DNA of 64,000 nucleotides from Rebecca billardiae RCC1528. Lineage: Eukaryota > Haptophyta. The notes under the pieces are model-generated. The model was not told the origin of the DNA. It was given only the letters and a program-made list of their open reading frames with translations, and made no database searches. Positions 45,865 through 56,204 of the stretch are shown here, piece by piece. Where the stretch lies: NCBI GenBank assembly GCA_965240325.2, contig OZ251230.1, positions 744,001 to 808,000 on the forward strand, given 5' to 3'. Within the stretch, counting starts at the first letter, position 1; each line of letters begins with the position of its first letter. The position numbers were made by a program, and so were the translations under genes.

Positions 45865-48800
45865 ATGGCTGATGGCGTGGACGCGTCCCCGCTCGCGGAG
45901 CTCGCCAAGCTGTGGGGGAAAGGCGACGTGGCGGCGCTGCTCGAGGCGAGCGAGGTCAGCCTTGATGGCAACGCGGCTGTCTCTCAGGGCGTGCCGTGGC
46001 AGGGCGTGCTCCAGCTGCTCCTCACGTCCACACGCCTTGAGACACTCAACCTCTGGTGTGCGCAGAGCGGTGGGGCGGGCAGGTGGCGGCGCCACGTGGC
46101 GCGTGCAGACGGAGGCGTATGGGCACACACTGCCCTGCATGTGGCTGGCCCATCGGCACGTGTCAGCGCCGCTCCGGGTGCCGCGCCGCCGCCGCCGTGT
46201 ACGCCGCACGCGCTGCTCACAGCGGCACGTGCGCGCGAGCACACAGGCGGTGCACGCGCGGAGATGCGTGCGCGCGTGACGGGCGGGCGGGAGCTTGAGG
46301 CGCGCGCATGCATGCTGCATCGCGTGCGCCATCGCACACGCCGCTCAGCCGCGCCCCGCCCCGCGCCCTCCCCTGCGCGCAGTGAGACCGGCGTGGGTGA
46401 CGAGGGTGCCACGCAGCTCGGCGCCGCCCTCGCGTCGGGCAAGACGCGCCTGCGGGAGCTGGACCTCAGGTGAGCGCTGGGGTGGGCACTCCGCGCGGCG
46501 CGCGGCGCGTGGACGTTGGGTGGCGGGGGGGGAGGCTGGGTGGTGCGCATCGTCACGGGCATCGATGCGCACGAGCCCGGGCCGCCGCGCGCGCGCCGCG
46601 CCGAGCGCCGCGCCGCCGCCGCCGCGCGCGCCCGCGCGGCGGCGGCGGCGGCGCGCACACGCAAGCGCGCGCGCATCGGCGCACGCGCGCCGATGCGTGC
46701 GCGCGTGACGGGGGCGCGGGAGCTTGCGGCGCGCGCATGCATGCTGCCTCACGTGTACCATCGCACACGCCGCTCAGCCGCGCCCCGCCCCGCGCCCTCC
46801 CCTGCGCGCAGTGAGACCGGCGTGGGTGACGAGGGTGCCACGCAGCTCGGCGCCGCCCTCGCGTCGGGCAAGACGCGCCTGCGGGTGCTGGACCTCTGGT
46901 GAGCGCTGGGGTGGGCACTCGGCGCGGCGCGCGGCGCGTGGACGTTGGGTGTCGGGGGGGGAGGCTGGGTGGCGCGCGTTGTCGCGGGCATCGATGCGCA
47001 CGAGCCCGGGCTGCCGCGCGCGCGCCGCGCCGAGCGCCGTGCCCCCGCGGCCGCGCGCGCCGCCTTCGGCGGCGGCGGCGGCGCGCACACGCGAGCGCGC
47101 GCGCATCGGCGCACGCGCGCCGATGCGTGCGCGCGTGACGGGGGCGCGGGAGCGTGCGGCGCGCGTATGCATGCTGCATCGCGTGCGCCATCGCACACGC
47201 CGCTCAGCCGCGCCCCGCCCCGCGCCCTCCCCTGCGCGCAGTTTCACCGGCGTGGGTGACGAGGGTGCCACGCAGCTCGGCGCCGCCCTCGCGTCGGGCA
47301 AGACGCGCCTGCGGAAGCTGAACCTCGGGTGAGCGCTGGGGTGGGCACTCGGCGCGGCGCGCGGCGCGTGGACGGTGGGTGGCGGGGGGGGGGGCTGGGT
47401 GGCGCGCGTTGTCGCGGGCATCGATGCGCACGAGCCCGGGCTGCCGCGCGCGCGCCGCGCCGAGCGCCGTGCCGCCGCCGCCGCGCGCGCCGCACGCTGT
47501 GGCGGCGGCGCGCACACGCGAGCGCGCGCGCATCGGCGCACGCGCGCCGATGCGTGCGCGCGTGACGGGCGGGCGGGAGCTTGCGGCGCGCGCATGCATG
47601 CTGCATCGCGCGCGCCATCGCACACGCCGCTCAGCCGCGCTCCGCCCCGCGCCCTCCCCTGCGCGCAGTCTCACCGGCGTGGGTGACGAGGGTGCCACGC
47701 AGCTCGGCGCCGCCCTCGCGTCGGGCAAGACGCGCCTGCGGAAGCTGAACCTCGGGTGAGCGCTGGGGTGGGCACTCGGCGCGGCGCGCGGCGCGTGGAC
47801 GGTGGGTGGCGGGGGGGGGGGCTGGGTGGCGCGCGTTGTCGCGGGCATCGATGCGCACGAGCCCGGGCTGCCGCGCGCGCGCCGCGCCGAGCGCCGTGCC
47901 GCCGCGGCCGCGCGCGCCGCCTTCGGCGGCGGCGGCGGCGCGCACACGCGAGCGCGCGCGCATCGGCGCACGCGCGCCGATGCGTGCGCGCGTGACGGGG
48001 GCGCGGGAGCGTGCGGCGCGCGTATGCATGCTGCATCGCGTGCGCCATCGCACACGCCGCTCAGCCGCGCCCCGCCCCGCGCCCTCCCCTGCGCGCAGTT
48101 TCACCGGCGTGGGTGACGAGGGTGCCACGCAGCTCGGCGCCGCCCTCGCGTCGGGCAAGACGCGCCTGCGGGAGCTGGGCCTCTTGTGAGCGCTGGGGTG
48201 GGCACTCGGCGCGGCGCGCGGCGCGTGGACGGTGGGCGGCGGGGGAGGAGGGTGGTTGGCGTGCATCGTCACGGGCATCGATGCGCTCGAGCCCGGGCCG
48301 CCGCCGCGCGCGCCGCGCCGAGCGCCGCGCCGCCGCCGCCGCGCACGCCGCACGCTGCGGCGGCGGCACGCACACGCGAGCGCGCGCGCATCGGCGCACG
48401 CGCGCCGATGCGTGCGCGCGTGACGGGCGGGCGGGAGCTTGCGGCGCGCGCATGCATGCTGCATGGCGCGCGCCATCGCACACGCCGCTCAGCCGCGCTC
48501 CGCCCCGCGCTCTGCCCTGCGCGCAGTTGCACCGGCGTGGGTGACGAGGGTGCCACGCAGCTCGGCGCCGCCCTCGCGTCGGGCAAGACGCGCCTGCGGG
48601 TGCTGGGCCTCAGGTGAGCGCTGGGGTGGGCACTCGGCGCGGCGCGTGGTGCGTGGACGGTGGGCGGCGGGGGAGGAGGGTGGGTTGCGTGCGTTGTCAC
48701 GGGCATCGATGCGCGCGAGCCCGGGCCACCACGCGCGCCCCGCGCCGAGCGCCGCGCCGTCGCCGCCGCGCGCGCCGCACGCTGCGGCAGTGGTCGCGCG

Positions 48801-51800
48801 CACACGCGAGCGCACACGCATCGGCGCACGCGCGCCGATGCGTGTGCGCGTGACGGGGTCGCGGGCGCTCGAGGCGCGCGCATGCATGCTGCATCGCGTG
48901 CGCCATTGCACACGCCGCTCAGCCGCGCCCCGCCCCGCGCCCTCCCCTGCGCGCAGTGCCACCCGCGTGGGTGACGAGGGTGCCACGCAGCTCGGCGCCG
49001 CCCTCGCGTCGGGCAAGACGCGCCTGCGGGCGCTGCACCTCTAGTGAGCGCTGGGGTGGGCACTCGGCGCGGCGTGCGGCGCGTGGACGGTGGGTGGCGG
49101 GGGAGGAGGGTGGTTGGCGTGCATCGTCACGGGCATCGATGCGCTCGAGCCCGGGCCGCCGCCGCGCGCGCCGCGCCGAGCGCCGCGCCGCCGCCGCCGC
49201 GCACGCCGCACGCTGCGGCGGCGGCACGCACACGCGAGCGCGCGCGCATCGGCGCACGCGCGCCGATGCGTGCGCGCGTGACGGGCGGGCGGGAGCTTGC
49301 GGCGCGCGCATGCATGCTGCATGGCGCGCGCCATCGCACACGCCGCTCAGCCGCGCCCCGCCCCGCGCCCTCCCCTGCGCGCAGTGACACCCACGTGGGT
49401 GACGAGGGTGCCACGCAGCTCGGCGCCGCCCTCGCGTCGGGCAAGACGCGCCTGCGGGTGCTGGGCCTCAGGTGAGCGCTGGGGTGGGCACTCGGCGCGG
49501 CGCGTGGTGCGTGGATGTTGGACGGCGGGGGAGGAGGGTGGGTGACGCGCATCGTCACGGGCATCGATGCGCGCGAGCCCGGGCTGCCGCGCGCGCCCCG
49601 CGCCGAGCGCCGCGCCGCCGCCGCCGAGCGGGCCGCACGCTGCGGCAGCGGCGGCGCGCACACGCGAGCGCGCGCGCATCGGCGCACGCGCGCCGATGCG
49701 TGCGCGCGAGACGGGGGTGCTGGAGCTTGCGGCGCGTGCATGCATGCTGCATCGCGTGTGCCATCGCACACGCCGCTCAGCCGCGCCCCGCCCCGCGCCC
49801 TCCCCTGCGCGCAGTGACACCCGCGTGGGTGACGAGGGTGCCACGCAGCTCGGCGCCGCCCTCGCGTCGGGCAAGACGCGCCTGCGGGAGCTGTACCTCT
49901 GGTGAGCGCTGGGGTGGGCACTCGGCGCGGCGCGCGGTGCGTGGACGGTGGGCGGCGGGGGAGGAGGGTGGGTTGCGTGCGTTGTCACGGGCATCGATGC
50001 GCGCGAGCCCGGGCCACCACGCGCGCCCCGCGCCGAGCGCCGCGCCGTCGCCGCCGCGCGCGCCGCACGCTGCGGCAGTGGTCGCGCGCACACGCGAGCG
50101 CACACGCATCGGCGCACGCGCGCCGATGCGTGTGCGCGTGACGGGGTCGCGGGCGCTCGAGGCGCGCGCATGCATGCTGCATCGCGTGCGCCATTGCACA
50201 CGCCGCTCAGCCGCGCCCCGCCCCGCGCCCTCCCCTGCGCGCAGTCGCACCGGCGTGGGTGACGAGGGTGCCACGCAGCTCGGCGCCGCCCTCGCGTCGG
50301 GCAAGACGCGCCTGCGGGTGCTGAGCCTCCAGTGAGCGCTGGGGTGGGCACTCGGCGCGGCGTGCGGCGCGTGGACGGTGGGTGGCGGGGGAGGAGGGTG
50401 GGTGGCGCACAGCACCATAGGCATCGATGCGCGCGAGCCCGGGCGGCCGCGCGCGCGCCGCGCCGAGCGCGGCGCCGCCACCACCGCGCACGGCGCACGC
50501 TGCGGCAGCGGCGGCGCGCACACGCGAGCGCGCGCGCATCGGCGCACGCGCGCCGATGAGTGCGCGCGTGTCGGGGGCGCGGGAGCTTGCGGCGCGCACG
50601 TTTGCATGCTGCATCACGTGCGCCATCGCACACGCCGCTCAGCCGCGCCCCGCCCCGCGCCCTCCCCTGCGCGCAGTCGGACCCGCGTGGGTGACGAGGG
50701 TGCCACGCAGCTCGGCGCCGCCCTCGCGTCGGGCAAGACGCGCCTGCGGGTGCTGAACCTCTTGTGAGCGCTGGGGTGGGCACTCGGCGCGGCGCGCGGC
50801 GCGTGGACGGTGGGCGGCGGGGGAGGAGGCTGGGTGGCGATCATCGTCACGGGCATCGATGCGCACGAGCCCGGGCCGCCGCCGCGCGCGCCGCGCCGAG
50901 CGCCGCGCCGCCGCCGCCGCGCGCGCCGCACGCTGCGGCGGCGGCGGCACGCACACGCGAGCGCGCGCGCATCGGCGCACGCGCGCCGATGCGTGCGCGC
51001 GTGACGGGCGGGCGGGAGCTTGCGGCGCGCGCATGCATGCTGCATCGCGCGCGCCATCGCACACGCCGCTCAGCCGCGCTCCGCCCCGCGCCCTCCCCTG
51101 CGCGCAGTCTCACCGGCGTGGGTGACGAGGGTGCCACGCAGCTCGGCGCCGCCCTCGCGTCGGGCAAGACGCGCCTGCGGAAGCTGGACCTCGAGTGAGC
51201 GCTGGGGTGGGCACTCGGCGCGGCGCGTGGTGCGTGGATGATGGACGGCGGGGGAGGAGGCTGGGTGACGCGCATCGTCACGGGCATCGATGCGCGCGAG
51301 CCCGGGCTGCCGCGCGCGCCCCGCGCCGAGCGCCGCGCCGCCGCCGCCGAGCGGGCCGCACGCTGCGGCAGCGGCGGCGCGCACACGCGAGCGCGCGCGC
51401 ATCGGCGCACGCGCGCCGATGCGTGCGCGCATGACGGGGGCGCGGGAGCTTGCGGCGCGCGCATGCATGCTGCCTCACGTGCGCCATCGCACACGCCGCT
51501 CAGCCGCGCCCCGCCCCGCGCCCTCCCCTGCGCGCAGTCGCACCGGCGTGGGTGACGAGGGTGCCACGCAGCTCGGCGCCGCCCTCGCGTCGGGCAAGAC
51601 GCGCCTGCGGGAGCTGCGCCTCGGGTGAGCGCTGGGGTGGGCACTCGGCGCGGCGCGCGGCGCGTGGACGGTGGGCGGCGGGGGAGGAGGCTGGGTGGCG
51701 ATCATCGTCACGGGCATCGATGCGCACGAGCCCGGGCTACCGCGCGCGCGCCGCGCCGAGCGCCGCGCCGCCGCGGCCGCGCGCGCCGCACGCTGCGGCA

Positions 51801-54800
51801 GCGGCGGCGCGCACACGCGAGCGCGCGCGCATCGGCGCACGCGCGCCGATGCGTGCGCGCGTGACGGGGGCGCGGGCGCTTGCGGCGCGCGCATGGATGC
51901 TGCATCGCGTGCGCCATCGCACACGCCGCTCAGCCGCGCCCCGCCCCGCGCCCTCCTCTGCGCGCAGTTACACCCCCGCGTCTGACGAGGTCAAGGAACG
52001 CGTCAATCAGGCCCTGGAGGCGAACAGTGCTCGGCTGCAGCAGGAGCCACCCAGGTGCAAGGGGGGGGGGGGGGGCACAACGCGCCGCGCCCGTGCATGC
52101 GCGGGGCGGGCGGGAAAGGGGGCAGCGGCTGGCTGTGATTGGCCGCCCCATGCGCAACGCACCCCGGCTCTGCCACCGCACGCCCGTGGCACGCGCTTGG
52201 CCGCCGCTCACGTGCGCACCTCGCCCACCGCCTGCCTGCGCGCGCAGTGATGACTCTGCTGACGACTCTGCTGATGACTCTGCTGACGACTCTGCTGACG
52301 ACTCTGCTGACGACTCGGCCTCTGGCGACGAGGCGGAGGCGGAGGAGCCGGAGACCGCGCTCGAGGCGCTCGCGGAGCGGCGGCGCGCTGCGGACGCCGC
52401 GCGCGCCGCGCTCGGCGCCGAGCAGGCGGCCATCCGCGCCGCCCTCGGCCGCGGCGGCGTGGACGAGGCGCGGCTGGCGCGGCGCGACGCGCGCCGTGCC
52501 GAGCTGGGCGCCGCGCTCGAGGCGCTCGGCGCGTGCGCGCTCGACGCGCACGCGGACTCGCAGCAGCGCGCGGCGGCGCTGCGTCGCGAGGCGCGCGCGT
52601 TGCGCGCGGCGCTCGAGCGCGCGGGCACGCCACAGCAGCCGCGCGCGCCAGCGGGCGACGGGTCCGCTCCGGCGCCCCTGCCGCCGTCTCGCGCGCTCGA
52701 GCGCGCGGTGGGCGCGGCGGTGCGCGCGCACGACGGCGCAGCGCCGCCCTCCGCCGCGGGCGGTGGCGGCGCGGCGCTCGCTGCCGCGTGGGCGGAGGTC
52801 GCGCGCCAGGCCATCGCCCTCGCGGCGCGCGGCACGTACGCCGACGCGGACGACGGCGCGTGCGCCTCGGCGTGGGCGCTCGCCATGCCCGGCCTGTGCG
52901 ACGCGGCGCGCGCTGCCGCCACAGGCGGCGGTGGCCTGACCGACGCGGCGCGTGCGCGCGCGGCCGCGTGCGACGAGCTCGCCGCAGTGGCCGAGCGCGC
53001 GCGCACGATCGCGCGCGAGGCGGAGGCGGAGGCGCGCGAGCTCCGCGCGCTGCCGTCCGCCGAGCGCGCGCACGGCGCGCACGAGCTGCGCGAGCGCGAG
53101 GAGGCGTGCAGGGCGGCTGCGCGCGCGCTGCGCCTCGCGCGCCGCGCTCTAGAAGATGCTCAGGACGACGGCGGCGACGTGGACGGCGCACAGCGCGCGC
53201 TCGTCGACGCGCAGCGGCGCGCGCAGCGCACGCAGCGCGCGCGCGAGCGCTCGCTCGACCGCCTGTACGAGCTGGCGGGCGGGCCGTTCCCCGAGCTGCC
53301 CGCGATGCTGCCCGAGGCGTTCGACGGCGCGGGCGCGCTGCCCGCGGGCGCGCGGCCCGCGTGGCTGCACGGCCGCACGCTCGCGCAGTACGAGCCGTGC
53401 GAGTGGCCCGACGGCGCGGCGCCCGGCCGCGCGCGGCACGAGGTGCTGCTGCGCGCGTTCGCGGGCGAGCGCGTCGTGCTCAAGGTGTACCCGCTGGCGA
53501 GCGACACGGAGCGCCGGCTGCTCGGGCGCGAGGTGGAGTTTGCGCGGGCGCACGCGCACCCACACCTCGCGCGCGTGGCGGGCGTCTTTGTCGACGAGCC
53601 GCGCGGCGCGCGCTGCGCGCTCGTGCAGACGCCGCTCTACTCGGGCGGCACGCTGCGCGGCTGGCTCGAGCGCGACGAGGCGGCGGCGGGCTTGCCGCCC
53701 GAGGCGGTGCGCGGCGGCGCGCCGGGCGCGCGTATGCTCGAGCCGGCGCACGCGCGCGTCGCGCCCGTGCGCGTGCGCGCGCTGCGGCAGCTGCTGGGCG
53801 CGCTCGCGCACCTGCACGCGCGCGGCGCGGTGCACGGCGACGTGAAGCTCGAGAACGCGTTCGTGCAGCTGCCGGGCGACGACGCGGCGGAGCGGCCGCT
53901 CGGCGCGGCCGAGCCGTTCCGCATGCTGCTCGGCGACTTTGACCTGGCGCGCGTGGAGGAGGCGCTGCAGCACGCGGCTGGCGGCGGCGTGCCGAGCGCG
54001 ACGACGCGCGCGGGCGCGGGCACCGAGGGCCACATGGCGCCCGAGCTGCTCGTGCCCGGCGCGCGCGCGAGCGCGGCGTCGGACGTGTTCGCGTTCGGCG
54101 TGTGCGTGCTGCGCGCGCTCGCGGCCGACGAGCCGACGCGCGCCGCGCTCGTGGGCTCGCTCGAGGGCGCGCGCGCCGCGGCGGCTGCGCTGGGCGAGCC
54201 GCTCGTCGTGGCCGCGCTGTCGGACGCGCCGGGCGCGCGGCCGAGCGCGGCGCAGCTCGAGGGCGCGGCGCTGTGGGCGGCGAGCGACGAGGCGCTGCGC
54301 GCGGCCGAGGCCGAGCGCGAGGCGGCGGCCGCGAGCGCGCGCGCCGCGCTGCGCACGTGCGCGGTGTGCTTGGACGAGGAGGTGCCGCCGGACGAGTGCG
54401 CCGAGTGCGCGGGCGGCGGGCACGCGGTGTGCTCGCTCTGCCTCTCCATGCACGTGCAGGTGTGCGCGCAGCCCGACGGCGGCGGCGGCGCGGCGCTCGA
54501 CGCGGACGGGCGCGTGCCGTGCGTCGAGGCGGGCACTGGCTGCGCGCACGCGTACCTAGACGGCGAGCTCGCGCGCCGCACGACCGCCGCGGCGTTTGGC
54601 GCGTACTGGCGCGCGCGCGAGCAGCACGCCGAGGCGCGCGGCGAGGAGCGGGCGGCCGAGCGCGCGCGCGCCGAGGCCTTGCGCCTCGCGGCGCTCAGCG
54701 CGGCCGAGCGCGTGCGCGAGCAGCGGCGCGCGCACATCATCGATCATATCCTCACGCTCAAGTGCCCGCGCTGCGGCATGGCGTTTGCCGAGTGGCTCGA

Positions 54801-55122
54801 CGGCGCGCGCGGCTTCGACGGCTGCTGCGCGCTGCAGTGCGCGCGCGATCGGTGCGGCTGCCACTTCTGCGCCTACTGCCTCGCCGACTGCGGCGCCGAC
54901 GCGCACGCGCACGTGCGCGGCTGCGAGCACGGCAACGGCACGCACTTTGCGCAGCGCGGCGAGTTTGAGGCGGCGCAGCGCGCGCGGCGCGAGCGCGCGC
55001 TGCGCAGCTACCTCGCCGCCGAGGCGGGCGCGGACGACGCGGCGCGCCGAGCGATCGTCGCGTCCGTCGAGCGCGAGCTGCGCGACCTCCGCATCGACCC
55101 AGACGCACTCGCGCGCGAGTGA
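45865..55122 (+). CDS. LRR - coiled coil - protein kinase - RING/Rcat receptor-like gene E (13 LRR exons)
   Basis: Sixteen exons: 45865-46055, 46383-46469, 46812-46898, 47242-47328, 47669-47755, 48099-48185, 48527-48613, 48957-49043, 49385-49471, 49815-49901, 50245-50331, 50677-50763, 51108-51194, 51538-51624, 51968-52054, 52248-55122. They join to 1427 aa. Exon 1 and the first two LRR exons match gene D; then the array diverges and realigns near the end. The last exon has six SADD units. Kinase and RING/Rcat motifs are complete (VVLKVYP, HGDVKLEN, GDFDLA, CAVCLDEE, FDGCC, CGCHFCAYC). It mixes markers of the other copies: SLEG as in A and C, ALSDAPG as in B and D, AGTG as in B, GNGTH as in C. 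Confidence 0.8.
46383..51624 (+). repeat. LRR exon/intron tandem array of gene E (13 units)
   Basis: The variable blocks are ETGV/ELDL, ETGV/VLDL, FTGV/KLNL, LTGV/KLNL, FTGV/ELGL, CTGV/VLGL, ATRV/ALHL, DTHV/VLGL, DTRV/ELYL, RTGV/VLSL, RTRV/VLNL, LTGV/KLDL and RTGV/ELRL. Split-codon residues are S, C, G, G, F, S, Y, S, C, H, F, D, G. Units 8-12 correspond to units 6-9 and 13-14 of gene D, while units 3-7 are a different combination. The rare CACAGCACCATAGG intron occurs once (50332). Confidence 0.85.
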
Positions 55123-55361
55123 CCGATGGGCCCCGGGGGCGTCAGCTGCGCGCAGTCGGGTGCGGGCGGGCACGAGAGCACGAGCTGAGTGCGATGATGC
55201 TCGGCGGGGGCCACGTGCGCGGATGCACCGCCACGCTGAACACGCTGGTGCCGAATCGCACGTGGCGGCTGGGGGCGCTCACCCAGCTCCGCGCCGTCGA
55301 GATCTCCGAGCCGGAGCTACGCCGGCCGCGGAGGGGCGTCGGGGAGAGGGATGAGACGGAG

Positions 55362-56204
55362 GCGCGTGCTGCACTGACGCGTCGGCTGGCAGCAGCTCAG
55401 CCGCGCGCTCCAGTGAACGGCGCACGGTGAACGAGTTGGCGACCTTCTCCTTCGTGCTGACGAAATCGCACAGCTTGCCGAGGAGGATCCCCGCCCACTT
55501 GTGCGCGTACCCATTACACGCGTCCACGGCGACGGCGGCGTCGGCGAGCTCGATCCCCGACCGGATCAGCTCCTCGCGCCGCGCCGTGTCATCAGCCGCC
55601 TGCTCGGACAGCTCGTAGCGCGCGCGCGCACGCCGCCAGAGGAGCTCGACGTCGTCAGCCGCGGGTGCAGCGGAGGGCTCCTGCTCGAGCAGTGCGTACA
55701 GCGCTTCGTATTCGCCCGCGGCGTGCATCTCGTCCGCGCGCGAGAAGCGCGCTGGGCTCTCTTCGAGCGGCGGTGCCATCTGCCCACTCGGCCTCTCGAG
55801 GCTGGTCGCACTCCCGGCGTCAGGTGAGGCCGAGCCGTCTAGTGCAGCCCGCTCTGCAGCCTCGCCCGGTGCGGTAGCATCGGGCTTGCGGCGGCGATAG
55901 AGCCGCAGCGGGGAAAGGCGCGAGAGAAGCCGACGTACGCGGCCAGGCCGCGCTGAAGCTCCCTCCTCCTCACGTTCCTCCTCGCAGTAGGACGAATCAA
56001 CCATCACGGCAACACATGTGCGTGCAGGCGAAGGCGGCAGGAGCCGTTGCATCTGGGCGCGAGGGTCGGAGATGAGCCTGGCCAGTGCGTGCGAGGAATG
56101 TGGGCACCACCAAAGGGCACGGCGGCGAGCACTAGCTGTAGCACGACGGCCAACCGCATTACGCGGCCGTCCACCGCCGCGGGAGATTGGGCAGCCATCC
56201 GCAA
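55362..56204 (-). pseudogene. RMDN copy 6, 3'-truncated, frameshifted N-terminus
   Basis: The core reads through SSYCEEEREEEGASARPGR, SLERPSGQMAPP, NGYAHKWAGILLGKL, TKEKVANSF and ERAAELLPADASVQHAPP, then passes into the receptor E tail. It breaks at the same GCGCGTGCTGCACTG point as copy 2. Extra bases (a TAG near 55987 and changes around 56040-56140) put the signal sequence in another frame. It ends the duplicated cluster; no receptor gene follows. Confidence 0.75.
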
